Assembly: GCF_041365695.1 (NCBI RefSeq)
Contig: NZ_JBGFSJ010000004.1
Span: forward strand, 62,001 to 126,000
Direction: 5' to 3'
DNA: 64,000 nt
Source of the DNA: Rhodosalinus sp041365695
Lineage (GTDB): Bacteria > Pseudomonadota > Alphaproteobacteria > Rhodobacterales > Rhodobacteraceae
In this document: one piece after another, positions 52,172 to 62,900 of the stretch
Numbering within the stretch: position 1 is the stretch's first letter
Layout: each line of letters opens with the position of its first letter
Program-made: the position numbers and the translations under genes
The notes under the pieces: generated by a model
What the model was told of the DNA's origin: nothing
What the model saw: the letters and a program-made list of their open reading frames with translations, nothing else
Databases searched by the model: none

Positions 52172-52590
52172 CTGCTTCCCCCTGTCTTGATCTCGATGGT
52201 CTGCACCACGGTTTCCGGCCGGGCGCGCGCCAGGTCCACGTGCAAAAGCCCGTTTTCCATCACCGCTTCGCCCACCTCGACACCGTCCGCGAGAACGAAA
52301 CTTCGCGTGAACTGGCGGGTGGCGATCCCGCGATGCAGGAAGACCCGCGGCTCCGCGTCTTCCTCCTGGCGCCCGCGGATCACGAGCTGGTTGTCCTCCA
52401 CCGTGATCGAAAGCTGATCCGGTGTGAACCCGGCAACCGCGAGCGTGATCCGGTAGGAGTGCTCGGAGGTCTGCTCGATGTTGTAGGGGGGATAACCGTC
52501 ATTGCCGGTCTTCGCCGTGCGCTCCAGCAGGCGCTCCAGCTGCTCGAACCCCAGCATGTGGGGATAGGTCCCCAAACTCATCTTCGTCAT
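52168..52590 (-). CDS. Hsp20 family small heat-shock protein
   Basis: An alpha-crystallin-domain chaperone (IbpA-like) of 140 aa. It starts MTKMSLGTYPHMLGFEQLER and has YPPYNIEQTSEHSYRITLAV leading into the alpha-crystallin domain, with VIRGRQEED, FLHRGIATRQFTRSFVLADG and MENGLLHVDLAR. The C-terminal IEI serves as the I-x-I assembly motif. The ATG at 52590 has GAAGGA upstream; ATGs at 52620 and further up are in frame but less well placed. I saw no clear heat-shock promoter or CIRCE before it. Confidence 0.92.
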   Translation of the reverse strand: MTKMSLGTYPHMLGFEQLERLLERTAKTGNDGYPPYNIEQTSEHSYRITLAVAGFTPDQLSITVEDNQLVIRGRQEEDAEPRVFLHRGIATRQFTRSFVLADGVEVGEAVMENGLLHVDLARARPETVVQTIEIKTGGSR

Positions 52591-52748
52591 CGACACGTCC
52601 TTCACGAAAGCGACAGTCATGTGGAACGGCCCCGTGGCGGCGACCGTCTGAGGGAAATATGGGGGTGCCACCCACGGGCGGCAAGACCTTTGCGGCATCG
52701 CCCCGGGTTTGGTATGTTGCTTCCCTGTCAAGAAGAACGAGGTGCCCG

Positions 52749-52973
52749 ATGAACGCGCCCAGTGACCTGTCCATGCAGACCGAGGAGGTTCTGCGCGTCG
52801 AGCTCGAGGTTCTCCGCCGCGAGCACCGCGACCTCGACGACGCGATCTCCGCGCTGTCCGAGAAGGGGACCGGTGACCAGCTCACCCTGCAGCGGCTCAA
52901 GCGCAAGAAGCTCCAGCTCAAGGACCGGATCTCCTACATCGCGGACAGACTGCTCCCGGACATCATTGCGTAG
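52749..52973 (+). CDS. YdcH family (DUF465) protein
   Basis: A 74-residue, mostly helical, charged protein with the DUF465 pattern ELEVLRREHRDLDDAISAL and LKRKKLQLKDRISYIADRLLPD. It probably forms a coiled-coil hairpin. The function of YdcH proteins is not known. It lies 49 bp upstream of purE. Confidence 0.85.
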   Translation: MNAPSDLSMQTEEVLRVELEVLRREHRDLDDAISALSEKGTGDQLTLQRLKRKKLQLKDRISYIADRLLPDIIA

Positions 52974-53022
52974 GCCGCGCCCGAAGTTATAGTGCCGCTT
53001 CCCGAAGCCGAGGAGGCGGCGC

Positions 53023-53511
53023 ATGGCCGAGACGCAGGTGGGTATCATCATGGGCAGCCAGTCCGACTGGCCGACCATGCGCGAGGCGGCGGACATCCTC
53101 GACGCGCTCGGCGTGGGCCACGAGACGCGCATCGTCTCCGCCCACCGTACGCCCGACCGGCTCTGGGCCTACGGGCGCGAGGCCGCGGGGCGCGGGCTGA
53201 AGGTGATCGTGGCCGGCGCGGGCGGCGCGGCGCATCTGCCGGGCATGATGGCCTCCAAGACGGAGCTTCCGGTGATCGGCGTGCCGGTGCAGACCCGGGC
53301 GCTCGCGGGCGTGGACAGCCTCTATTCCATCGTGCAGATGCCCCGCGGCTATCCGGTGGCCACGATGGCGATCGGCGCGGCGGGCGCGGCCAATGCCGGG
53401 CTTCTCGCTGCGCAGATCCTGGCCCTTTCCGACTCGGCGCTGGCCGAACGCGTGGCGCGCTGGCGCGCCGATCTGACCGCCTCCATCCCCGAGGAGCCGC
53501 AGGATGACTGA
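53023..53511 (+). CDS. purE: N5-carboxyaminoimidazole ribonucleotide mutase
   Basis: PurE class I, 162 aa, of de novo purine synthesis; it converts N5-CAIR to CAIR. The conserved N-terminal IIMGSQSDWPTMREA, the SAHRTPDR loop with the catalytic His, and AGAGGAAHLPGMMAS are all present. It overlaps purK by 8 bp. Confidence 0.97.
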   Translation: MAETQVGIIMGSQSDWPTMREAADILDALGVGHETRIVSAHRTPDRLWAYGREAAGRGLKVIVAGAGGAAHLPGMMASKTELPVIGVPVQTRALAGVDSLYSIVQMPRGYPVATMAIGAAGAANAGLLAAQILALSDSALAERVARWRADLTASIPEEPQDD

Positions 53512-54586
53512 GCCGCTCGCCCCCGGATCCGTGATCGGCATCCTTGGCGGCGGGCAGCTTGGCCGGATGCTCTCGGTGGCCGCCGCGCGGCTCTGCTATC
53601 GTTGCCACATCTACGATCCCGCCCCCGCCCCGCCCGCGGGCGACGTGGCCCATGCCGTGACCACGGCCGCGTGGGAGGATACGGGCGCCCTTTCCGCCTT
53701 TGCCGAGACGGTGGATGCCATCACGCTGGAGTTCGAGAACGTGCCCGCCGCGGCGCTCGACGTGCTGGACCCGCTTCGCCCGGTGCGGCCCGACCGGCGC
53801 GCGCTGAGGGTCAGCCAGGACCGGCTGGTGGAAAAGGCGTTCCTGTCGGATCTCGGCCTCGCCACGGCGCCCTTCGCGGCGGTGGATGACGCCGAGGACC
53901 TCGCCGAGGCGATGGCGGAGATCGGGCTGCCCGCGATCCTCAAGACGCGGCGCCTGGGCTACGACGGCAAGGGCCAGGCCCGGATCGACCGGCCCGATGA
54001 CGCGGAGGCGGCGCTCGCCGCGATGCGGGGCGCGCCGGCGATCCTCGAAGGATTCGTCACGTTCTCGCAAGAGGTCTCGGTGATCGCCGCGCGTGGGCTT
54101 TCGGGCGAGGTCGTAGCCTATGATCCCGGCGAGAACGTCCACCGCGAAGGCATCCTGCGCACCACGCGCGTCCCCGCGCGGCTGAGCGCCGCCCAGCGCG
54201 CCGACGCCGCGCTTCTGGCGGGCAGGATCCTGAACAAGCTCCGCTACGTGGGCGTGATGGGCGTGGAACTTTTCGTCACGCCCGACGGGCTCCTCGTGAA
54301 CGAGATCGCGCCCCGGGTGCACAACTCCGGCCACTGGACGCAGGCGGGCTGTGCGGTGGACCAGTTCGAACAGCACATCCGCGCCGTGGCCGGCTGGCCT
54401 CTGGGCGACGGCTCGCGCCATTCCGACGTGGACATGGAGAACCTGATCGGCGACGATGTGGCCCGCGTGCCCGAGATCGCGCAGGACCCGGCGGCGAGCC
54501 TCAACCTCTACGGCAAGGCCGAGGCGCGGCCAGGGCGCAAGATGGGCCATGTCAACCGCGTCACCGGCCCGGCGCAGGGGCGCTGA
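53504..54586 (+). CDS. purK: N5-carboxyaminoimidazole ribonucleotide synthase
   Basis: ATP-grasp enzyme of 360 aa that forms N5-CAIR from AIR, bicarbonate and ATP, supplying PurE. It begins GILGGGQLGRMLS and contains the ATP-binding LKTRRLGYDGKGQ, FVTFSQEVSVIAARG, and the metal-binding NEIAPRVHNSGHWT. It is the second gene of the purEK unit and is convergent with the phnM-like gene after 10 bp. Confidence 0.97.
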   Translation: MTEPLAPGSVIGILGGGQLGRMLSVAAARLCYRCHIYDPAPAPPAGDVAHAVTTAAWEDTGALSAFAETVDAITLEFENVPAAALDVLDPLRPVRPDRRALRVSQDRLVEKAFLSDLGLATAPFAAVDDAEDLAEAMAEIGLPAILKTRRLGYDGKGQARIDRPDDAEAALAAMRGAPAILEGFVTFSQEVSVIAARGLSGEVVAYDPGENVHREGILRTTRVPARLSAAQRADAALLAGRILNKLRYVGVMGVELFVTPDGLLVNEIAPRVHNSGHWTQAGCAVDQFEQHIRAVAGWPLGDGSRHSDVDMENLIGDDVARVPEIAQDPAASLNLYGKAEARPGRKMGHVNRVTGPAQGR

Positions 54587-54596
54587 CGGGCGCGGC

Positions 54597-55733
54597 TCAG
54601 TCGAGGAAACGCGCCGCCACGGGGCCGCCCATGAAGGTCAGCGCGCCGCCGGCGAAGGTCGCGGCCACGCGGCCCGTCTCGCGCTCCAGCACGACGAGGT
54701 CGGCGCGCAGCCCAGGTGCGATGCGGCCCCGGTCTGCAAGCCCCAGAAGCCCTGCCGGCCCTTCGGAGACGAGGCGCCAAGCCGCAGCGAGCCCCATGGG
54801 TTCGGCGAGCGCCAGAGCCGCGGCGCGCAGGGACGGGAAGTGGTAATCGGAGGCGAGCGCCGTCACGAGACCTTCGTCCACCAGCGCCCCGGCGGGCACG
54901 TTGCCGTTGTGGGAGCCGCCCCGCATCACGTTGGGCGCGCCCATCACCACCCGGTCGCCCGCCTCGATGGCGGCGAGGGCCGCTTCCCGCGTTTCCGGGA
55001 ACTCGGCGATCCGCACGCCGATCCCGCGCCAGAAGGCCCGGTCGGCGGCCGTGCGGTCGTCGTGGCTGCCCAGCCGCACGCCGCGTGCCGAAAGCCTTTG
55101 CGCAAGGCCGGCAAGCGCCTGGGGCACCTCCGCCTGCCGGGCGTGCAGCGCCTCCATGATGGCGAGATGCGCCTCGGGCGAGCGGCCCGACTTCAAGGCC
55201 TGGCCCGTCAGGCGCGACGGCCTGCGCCCCTGGGAAAGCCGATCGTGGGGCAAGTGATCGTTGAAGACGACGTAGCCTGCCCCGTGTCGCGCCACGAGCG
55301 CCTCGAAGGCGGGATAGTCGTCCAGCATGTGCGTCTCGAAGCGAAGCTGGATGCGCAGATCCGTCCCGCTGCCGCGTCGCGCCGACCAGCCCTCGAGCAC
55401 GCGGGCGGCGAAGTCCGGGCCGCGCAGCCCGCCCTCCCAGCTGTAGAACTGCGCCAGCACGGCCGTGGTGATCCCGTTCGCGGCAAGCTCCGCCTCCGCG
55501 GCGGCGAGCCCCGCACCCAGGTCGCGCATCGCGCCGCGGCGCGGCGCGAGGTGCCGCTCGAACCCGTCGCCGTGGGCGTCCACGATGCCCGGAAGGACAA
55601 GATAGCCCGAGAGATCCACCTGCCGCCCCGGCCCCGGCGGCGCGATCCGCCCGCCCGCGATGCCGACGGGTCCGGGCCCCGCGCCGTCCGGCCACAGCAC
55701 CTCCGCCCCGTGAAGCGTGAGCGCGAGACTCAT
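54597..55733 (-). CDS. phnM: PhnM-type ribose 1-methylphosphonate 5-triphosphate diphosphatase
   Basis: An amidohydrolase-superfamily protein of 378 aa. The N-terminal beta domain is followed by metal-site motif IVDAHGDGFERHLAPRRG, then VFNDHLPHDR, LGSHDDR, and GAPNVMRGGSHNGNVPA with SDYHFPSLR, all typical of PhnM. PhnM removes pyrophosphate from the C-P lyase pathway intermediate. No other phn gene is in the window, so the gene stands alone here, next to purEK. Confidence 0.85.
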   Translation of the reverse strand: MSLALTLHGAEVLWPDGAGPGPVGIAGGRIAPPGPGRQVDLSGYLVLPGIVDAHGDGFERHLAPRRGAMRDLGAGLAAAEAELAANGITTAVLAQFYSWEGGLRGPDFAARVLEGWSARRGSGTDLRIQLRFETHMLDDYPAFEALVARHGAGYVVFNDHLPHDRLSQGRRPSRLTGQALKSGRSPEAHLAIMEALHARQAEVPQALAGLAQRLSARGVRLGSHDDRTAADRAFWRGIGVRIAEFPETREAALAAIEAGDRVVMGAPNVMRGGSHNGNVPAGALVDEGLVTALASDYHFPSLRAAALALAEPMGLAAAWRLVSEGPAGLLGLADRGRIAPGLRADLVVLERETGRVAATFAGGALTFMGGPVAARFLD

Positions 55734-55841
55734 GGCCGGCCCCCGGGCTGGCGTGAAGGGGTGTGCGATAACGGCATGTCGCTTGAGATATGCGCCCGCC
55801 CGCGGCTAGGAAAGCCCCGACCGTACCGGAGAGCGCGCGCC

Positions 55842-56291
55842 ATGACCGATCCCTCGCCCCGCCTTGCCGTGCGCGCGATCGTGCTGCACGAGGACCGACT
55901 TCTGCTCGTGAACGCCTGGCCCTCGGGGCAGTCCGACCTCTGGGCCGCGCCGGGCGGGGGCGTCTCGCGCGGCGAGGCGCTCACCGCCACGCTGCGCCGG
56001 GAGGTGCACGAGGAGACGGGTCTCGCCGTCTCGGTCGGCCCGCCCTGCCTCGTCAACGAGTTCCACGACCCCGAAAGCGGCTATCACCAGGTCGAGGTCT
56101 TCTTCCGCTGCCGGCTTCTGTCCGGCACGCTCGCGTCCGACTGGCGCGATCCCGAGGGGATCGTGACGGAGCGCCGCTTCGTCACGCGCGCGGAGATGGC
56201 CGGCCTGCGCTACAAGCCCGACAGCCTGCCCGAGGCCGCCTGGGGCGACGCGCGGGGGCTTTACGACCCGCTGGAGACGATCTGCCGCTAG
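55842..56291 (+). CDS. NUDIX hydrolase
   Basis: A 149-residue pyrophosphohydrolase. The Nudix box is complete, from GGGVSRGE through REVHEETGL. The substrate is unknown. The ATG at 55842 has GGAGAG upstream. The stop codon overlaps that of the convergent gene in CTAG. It is divergent from phnM by 108 bp. Confidence 0.9.
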   Translation: MTDPSPRLAVRAIVLHEDRLLLVNAWPSGQSDLWAAPGGGVSRGEALTATLRREVHEETGLAVSVGPPCLVNEFHDPESGYHQVEVFFRCRLLSGTLASDWRDPEGIVTERRFVTRAEMAGLRYKPDSLPEAAWGDARGLYDPLETICR

Positions 56292-57412
56292 CCGGCCGGC
56301 GCAGCGAAGAAGCGCGGCCCGACGATCCGCGCGGCGATCGCCCCCGCGCCGGTGAGCGCGAGCGCCAGCACGAAGAGCCAGCCCACGAACGGGATGAGCC
56401 CGACGAGCGCGGCCACCACCGCCCCCGTCGACGCGGCGAGCGCGCGCTGGAGAAGCGTCGCGGGCTCGGACCGGCCCGCGGCCCCGAGAAGCCCGACGCC
56501 GAGGGCATAGGCGCCGACGACATAGCCAGCGACCCCGCCCAGCACCGCGACGAGGAACGCGACCGGCGTGACCAGCAGCCCGATCAGCGTCAGCGCGACG
56601 ACCAGCCCGCCGCCGATCAGCACCGACTGCGCCAGAAACCCCTGCCAGAGCGATGCGAAGGGCCGGGCGAGGATGCGCGCGCGCAGCGCCGCCATCGTCG
56701 CGGGCGCGAGCGCCGCGGCCAGCGTGGCAAGAAGCGCCACCGCGGCCACGCCAATCAGGAAGCCCGCTACGACCTCGCCCAGCGTGGGGCCCCGGATCGG
56801 GCGGGTTTCGGCCTCGAACTCGGACCGGGTGCGGCGCTCGATCCGGTCCTCGGGGGCGACGCTTTCGGGCACCCGGATCCGCCCCGGGCGGCTCTCGTAA
56901 AGCACCAGCGGGCCGTCTATGCGCGCGCCCGGCCCGAAACTCGCATCCTTGGCGCTGAGGTGCGCGGGGCCCGAGATCACGCCCTCCACGCGCAGGTCGT
57001 CCGCGGCGACGAGCGCGTAGCCGCCGACATCGCCCAGAAGCGACACCCGCGCGCCAGAGGCACGCAGATCGCCCCCGACCGCGCCGAGCGTCACGTCGTA
57101 GCCGAAGACCGTGGCATCGCCGCCCACGGCCGCGCGCACCGCGACATCCATCGCCGCGGCATAGAGATCGCCCGCCACGGGGGCGTCGATGTCGAGCCGC
57201 CGCGCGGCCAGGAGCGCGTCGCCCGCCACGTCGGCCAGAACGCGCACCGCCTCGCCCGCCATCAGCACGTCGTCGGCCGGCGCGCCTTCGTGAACCGCCA
57301 CGGCCGCGGCGCGGAACCGGTCGCCGGCAATGTCGAGCCCCACATCGGCGGCCGGGGCGGCCCCCGCCGCGGCGCAGAGCCACAGGGTCAGAATGATCAG
57401 ATGGCGGCGCAT
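56288..57412 (-). CDS. polymer-forming (bactofilin-like) protein with C-terminal membrane domain
   Basis: A 374-residue protein with a signal peptide (MRRHLIILTLWLCAAAGAAPA). A region of short beta-helix-like repeats follows (VAGDALLAARRLDIDAPVAGDL, then GGDLRASG and GPGARIDGPL), as in bactofilin/polymer-forming domains, to about residue 185. The second half has four to five membrane helices, from TLGEVVAGFLIGVAAVAL onward. The repeats would lie in the periplasm. Function is not known. Confidence 0.7.
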   Translation of the reverse strand: MRRHLIILTLWLCAAAGAAPAADVGLDIAGDRFRAAAVAVHEGAPADDVLMAGEAVRVLADVAGDALLAARRLDIDAPVAGDLYAAAMDVAVRAAVGGDATVFGYDVTLGAVGGDLRASGARVSLLGDVGGYALVAADDLRVEGVISGPAHLSAKDASFGPGARIDGPLVLYESRPGRIRVPESVAPEDRIERRTRSEFEAETRPIRGPTLGEVVAGFLIGVAAVALLATLAAALAPATMAALRARILARPFASLWQGFLAQSVLIGGGLVVALTLIGLLVTPVAFLVAVLGGVAGYVVGAYALGVGLLGAAGRSEPATLLQRALAASTGAVVAALVGLIPFVGWLFVLALALTGAGAIAARIVGPRFFAAPAG

Positions 57413-57500
57413 GGACCTCTCCCCGATTCGGCGTTCGCCCGGAGGCTAGGCCAGAGACGGGCCGGCGGAAATGCGTCGCATCAACGATCCCGCCCAACGG

Positions 57501-57526
57501 AAAAGGGGCCGCACGCCGGCGGCCCC
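57501..57526 (-). terminator. intrinsic terminator of groESL
   Basis: GGGGCCGC (57505-57512) and GCGGCCCC (57519-57526) form a perfect 8-bp stem with a 6-nt loop. On the minus strand it is followed by TTTT (57504-57501). It lies 30 bp after the groL stop. Confidence 0.85.
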
Positions 57527-57555
57527 TCCCCTTGCGTTTCCGGTTGCCCGGAAGC

Positions 57556-59196
<1,641 letters not shown>

Positions 59197-59248
59197 GTGT
59201 GCTTCTCCCAGTATTCGGTTGTCAGTCAGACAGGGGCGGGATGGTGGC

Positions 59249-59560
59249 TCAGGCGGCCTTCGCTTCGGACTTGCCCTCGATGATGCCGAGGATGTCGCTC
59301 TCTTTCATGATGAGCAGTTCCTCGCCATCGATCGTCACCTCGGTGCCCGACCACTTGCCGAACAGGATGTGATCGCCTTCCTTGACGTCCATGGCGATCC
59401 GGTCGCCATCGTCGTCCCGCGCGCCGGCACCGGCGGCGACAACGACGCCTTCCTGCGGCTTTTCCTTGGCGCTGTCGGGAATGATCAGGCCACCGGCCGT
59501 CTTTTCGTCGCTTTCCACGCGGCGGACGAGCACGCGGTCATGAAGCGGTTTGAATGCCAT
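59249..59560 (-). CDS. groS: co-chaperonin GroES (10 kDa)
   Basis: A 103-residue lid protein of the GroEL ring. It starts MAFKPLHDRVLVRRVESDEK, with the mobile loop TAGGLIIPDSAKEKP, and ends DILGIIEGKSEAKAA. The ATG at 59560 is the usual GroES start; an upstream in-frame ATG at 59581 adds seven residues. It is preceded by a CIRCE element and a sigma-70-like promoter. Confidence 0.98.
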   Translation of the reverse strand: MAFKPLHDRVLVRRVESDEKTAGGLIIPDSAKEKPQEGVVVAAGAGARDDDGDRIAMDVKEGDHILFGKWSGTEVTIDGEELLIMKESDILGIIEGKSEAKAA

Positions 59561-59609
59561 CCTTGAGTCTCCTTGGCTCAAAGTTACGGTTACCCCTCGC
59601 TTGGGGCGT

Positions 59610-59636
59610 TAGCACTCGTCTATCCCGAGTGCTAGC
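59610..59636 (-). promoter_or_regulatory. CIRCE element (HrcA operator) of groESL
   Basis: TTAGCACTC (59610-59618), nine bases, GAGTGCTAG (59628-59636). This matches the CIRCE consensus TTAGCACTC-N9-GAGTGCTAA except for the last base. It lies 50 bp upstream of groES and implies HrcA heat-shock repression. hrcA itself is not in the window. Confidence 0.93.
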
Positions 59637-59642
59637 AGCCGG

Positions 59643-59671
59643 GAAATAGACACAAGCCCGGGCGCTGTCAA
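59643..59671 (-). promoter_or_regulatory. sigma-70-type promoter of groESL
   Basis: On the minus strand, a perfect -35 TTGACA (59671-59666) is followed after exactly 17 bp by TATTTC (59648-59643) as -10. Transcription would start about seven bases on, at the edge of the CIRCE element, so bound HrcA would block initiation. Confidence 0.7.
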
Positions 59672-59802
59672 TCCTGGGCCGGCAGGATTCTTCACGACCC
59701 CCTCGCGGTTTTGTCATCGCGACGCCGGGCGCCGTTGTCGCCGGTCCGCGGGGCGGGTATCCGGGACATGAGCAGGATGCAACAACAGCGGCCGACCCGA
59801 TC

Positions 59803-60792
59803 ATGACACGCCTTCTTGCAAGCCTTCTTCTCGTGCTCTTCAGCGCCGGCGCCGCCTCGGCGCGCTGCGCAGGCGAGGACTTGCGCGGCACACTTTCGCC
59901 GGAAGACCGCGCCGCGCTCGCCAGCGCCGTCGCGGCCACCCCCTACCCCGAAGGCAACCGGTGGCGCGCCACCCGCGGCGCGCGGGTGATCGACATCGTG
60001 GGCACGATCCACCTGTCCGACCCCCGGCTCGATCCGGTGATGGAACGACTCGCCCCCGCCGTGGCGGCGGCCGATCTCGTGCTGGTCGAGCTGTCGGACG
60101 AGGACGAGGCCGCGCTCCAGTCGGAGATCGCGGCCGACCCGGGGCGCCTGCTGCTGCCGGGCACCGAGACGCTTCCGGGGTTCATGGACGACGCGACCTG
60201 GCAGACCCTGTCGGACGCGATCCGGGCGCGCGGATTGCCGCCCGCGATGGCGGCGCGGATGCAGCCCTGGTACCTCTCGCTCCAGCTCGCGATCCCGCCT
60301 TGCGCCATGCCCGAAATCGTCGCGGGCGCGCGCGGCCTCGACCACCGCGTGATCGAGGCGGCCCGGGCCGGGGGCGTACCGGTGCGCTCGCTCGAACCGG
60401 TCGACACGCTCTTCGCGCTTTTCGGCCAGGCTCCGCTCGAGGAGCAGGTGAAGATGCTGCTGCTCGGCATGATGCCCGCCGAGGCGACCGAGGACGCCTT
60501 CACCACCACCATCGAAGCCTATTTCGACGAGACCCACGCCGAGGGCTGGCAGATGGCGCGGGTGGTGGCGCGGCGCACGCTCGACCTTCCCGCCGAGGAG
60601 ATCGACGCCGTTTTCGCCGAGATGGAGACACGGCTTCTAGACGAGCGCAACAGGGCGTGGATCGACGTGATCGAGGCGGCCGAGGGCGACAGGCTCCTCC
60701 TCGCCTTCGGTGCGGCCCATCTCTTCGGCGAGGCCGGCGTCCTCGCCCTTCTGCAGAGCGAAGGCTACACCATCGCCCGCCTTCCGTTCTGA
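59803..60792 (+). CDS. TraB/GumN family protein
   Basis: A 329-residue exported protein with signal peptide MTRLLASLLLVLFSAGAASA. The two GxxH motifs of the TraB/PrgY/GumN superfamily are present: GTIHLSD near residue 67 and GAAHLFGE near residue 305, with conserved Glu in LVLVELSDED. The superfamily is thought to be a metal-dependent protease-like fold (relative Tiki), but bacterial roles are unclear. Its promoter shares the gap with groESL. Confidence 0.85.
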   Translation: MTRLLASLLLVLFSAGAASARCAGEDLRGTLSPEDRAALASAVAATPYPEGNRWRATRGARVIDIVGTIHLSDPRLDPVMERLAPAVAAADLVLVELSDEDEAALQSEIAADPGRLLLPGTETLPGFMDDATWQTLSDAIRARGLPPAMAARMQPWYLSLQLAIPPCAMPEIVAGARGLDHRVIEAARAGGVPVRSLEPVDTLFALFGQAPLEEQVKMLLLGMMPAEATEDAFTTTIEAYFDETHAEGWQMARVVARRTLDLPAEEIDAVFAEMETRLLDERNRAWIDVIEAAEGDRLLLAFGAAHLFGEAGVLALLQSEGYTIARLPF

Positions 60793-60850
60793 GCGGGCGA
60801 AGGCGCTTCGAGGCGCCTTGCCCGGTCCGCTTTCGTGGCGCCGGCCCGCG

Positions 60851-62872
60851 TCACGCGGCAAGCCCCCGGCCCCGCAGCAGGGCGGCGACGCCCGGCATCC
60901 GACCGCGAAACCGGGTGTAGAGCGCCTCCGCCTCCGCCGCCCCGCCGGCCGAGAGGATCTCGCGCTCGAGCCGCCGCGCGACCTCCGCGTCGAAGGGGCC
61001 GCCGGCCTCGCGGAACGCCTCGAACGCGTCGGCGTCCATCACCTCGGACCACATGTAGCTGTAATAGCCCGCCGAATAGCCGTCGCCGGCGAAGACATGG
61101 GCGAAATGGGGCGTGGCGTGGCGCATCCCGATCGCCCGCGGCATCCCGATCCCGCCCAGCACGTCCGCCTGCCGCGCCATCGGATCTGCTGGCGCGTCGC
61201 CCGCGTGAAACTCCAGGTCGACGAGCGCCGAGGCGACGTATTCCACCGTTTGGAAGCCCGTGTCGAAATTCGCCGCCTCGAGCATCTTCTCCAGCATCTC
61301 GCGCGGCATCGGCGCGCCGGTCTCGGCATGGGTGGCGAAACGCTCCAGAACCTCGGGCACCTCGAGCCAGTGCTCGAAGAGCTGGCTCGGCAGCTCGACG
61401 AAGTCACGGGCCACGGACGTGCCCGCCATCGAGCCGTAACGGACGTCCGAGAGGATGTGGTGCAGCGCGTGGCCGAACTCGTGGAACAGCGTGCGCGCGT
61501 CGTCATAGCTCAGCAGCGCGGGCGCGCCAGGCGACGGCTTCGCGAAGTTGCAGACATTGACCACCACCGCGCGGCGCGCCTCGGGCCAGTTGCGCTGGCC
61601 GTGGATCGTGCTGCACCAGGCGCCGGAGCGTTTCGTCGCCCGCGCGAAATGATCGGCCACGAATAGCGCCATGTGCCGGCCGTCGCGCGTGACCTCCCAG
61701 GCCCGGGCATCGGGATGATAGAGCGGCGCGTCGACCTCCCGGAACTCGAGCCCGAAAAGTCGGCCGGCGGTGTCGAAGGCGGCCTCGATCATGCGTTCCA
61801 GCCGCAGATACGGCTTGAGCGCCGCCTCGTCGATCTCATGCTCCGCCTGGCGGCGTTTCTCGGCGTAATGGCGCCAGTCCCATGGCTCCAGATCCCCGTT
61901 CACCCCTTCCGCGTGCATCATGGCGGTCAGCGCCGCGGCGTCCGCCTCGGCCTGTGCCCGCGCAGGCTCCCACACCTCCATCAGCAGATCGCGGACCCGG
62001 TCGGGACTGCCCGCCATCTCCGTCTCGAGCTTCCAGTGGGCGAAGCTCGCATGGCCCAGCAGCCGCGCGCGCTCCTGCCGCAGCGCCAGCACCTCGGCGG
62101 CGATGGCGCGGTTGTCGGTCTCCCCGCCATTGGCGCCCCGCGAGGTCCACGCCCGCCACGCCCGCTCGCGCAGGTCGCGCCGGGGCGAGAATTGCAGGAA
62201 GGGCACGATCAGCGAGCGCGACAGCGTGACCACCGGCCCGGGCGCGCCCGCCTCGGCCCCCGCCGCCCGCGCCGCGGCGACCACGAACGCCGGCAGCCCC
62301 TCGAGATCCGCCTCGGAAAGATCGAGCCGCCATCCCGCCTCTTCCGCCAGCAGGTTCTGCGTGAACTGCGTGCCAAGCACCGCAAGCCGGCTCTTGATCT
62401 CGCGCATCCTTCGGGCCGCCGCGCCCTCGAGCGCCGCGCCGGCGCGGACGAAACCGCGATGGCTGAGTTCGAGCAGACGCGCGTCCTGCCCGTCGAGGTC
62501 GAGCGTGTCGCGCACCTCCCACACCGCGCGCACCCGCTCCCAGAGCGCGCGGTTGCCGTAGAGATCCGAGGCGAATTCGGCGAGCTTCGGCGAGAAATCG
62601 CGCTGAAGCGCCTGACGCGCGGGCGTGGCGTCCGCGCCCGCCACCGCGAAGAAGGCGCCGAGCACCCGGTCCAGCGCCCCGCCCGCGCCCTCGAGAGCCT
62701 GCACGGTGTTGGCGAAATCCGGTGGGGCGGGATCCGCCGCGATCGCCTCGATCTCGGAGCGCGCCTCCGCGAGCGCCGCCTCGAGGGCCGGCGCGAAATG
62801 CGCATCCTCGATCCGGTCGAAGGGCGGCAGGCCGTAAGGCGTGTCGAACGGCGCGAGCAGCGGATTGGTCAT
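60851..62872 (-). CDS. M3 family oligopeptidase
   Basis: Zinc metallopeptidase of 673 aa, of the thimet oligopeptidase/PrlC/Dcp family, acting on short peptides in the cytoplasm. The HEXXH zinc motif is in TLFHEFGHALHH, and the third ligand Glu lies in the helix beginning FVELPSQLFEHW. C-terminal features SAGYYSYMWSEVMDADAF are typical. There is no signal peptide. Oligopeptidase A and Dcp cannot be told apart by eye. Confidence 0.93.
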   Translation of the reverse strand: MTNPLLAPFDTPYGLPPFDRIEDAHFAPALEAALAEARSEIEAIAADPAPPDFANTVQALEGAGGALDRVLGAFFAVAGADATPARQALQRDFSPKLAEFASDLYGNRALWERVRAVWEVRDTLDLDGQDARLLELSHRGFVRAGAALEGAAARRMREIKSRLAVLGTQFTQNLLAEEAGWRLDLSEADLEGLPAFVVAAARAAGAEAGAPGPVVTLSRSLIVPFLQFSPRRDLRERAWRAWTSRGANGGETDNRAIAAEVLALRQERARLLGHASFAHWKLETEMAGSPDRVRDLLMEVWEPARAQAEADAAALTAMMHAEGVNGDLEPWDWRHYAEKRRQAEHEIDEAALKPYLRLERMIEAAFDTAGRLFGLEFREVDAPLYHPDARAWEVTRDGRHMALFVADHFARATKRSGAWCSTIHGQRNWPEARRAVVVNVCNFAKPSPGAPALLSYDDARTLFHEFGHALHHILSDVRYGSMAGTSVARDFVELPSQLFEHWLEVPEVLERFATHAETGAPMPREMLEKMLEAANFDTGFQTVEYVASALVDLEFHAGDAPADPMARQADVLGGIGMPRAIGMRHATPHFAHVFAGDGYSAGYYSYMWSEVMDADAFEAFREAGGPFDAEVARRLEREILSAGGAAEAEALYTRFRGRMPGVAALLRGRGLAA

Positions 62873-62900
62873 CGCAATCTCCCTTCGGGTCCAGTGTGAT

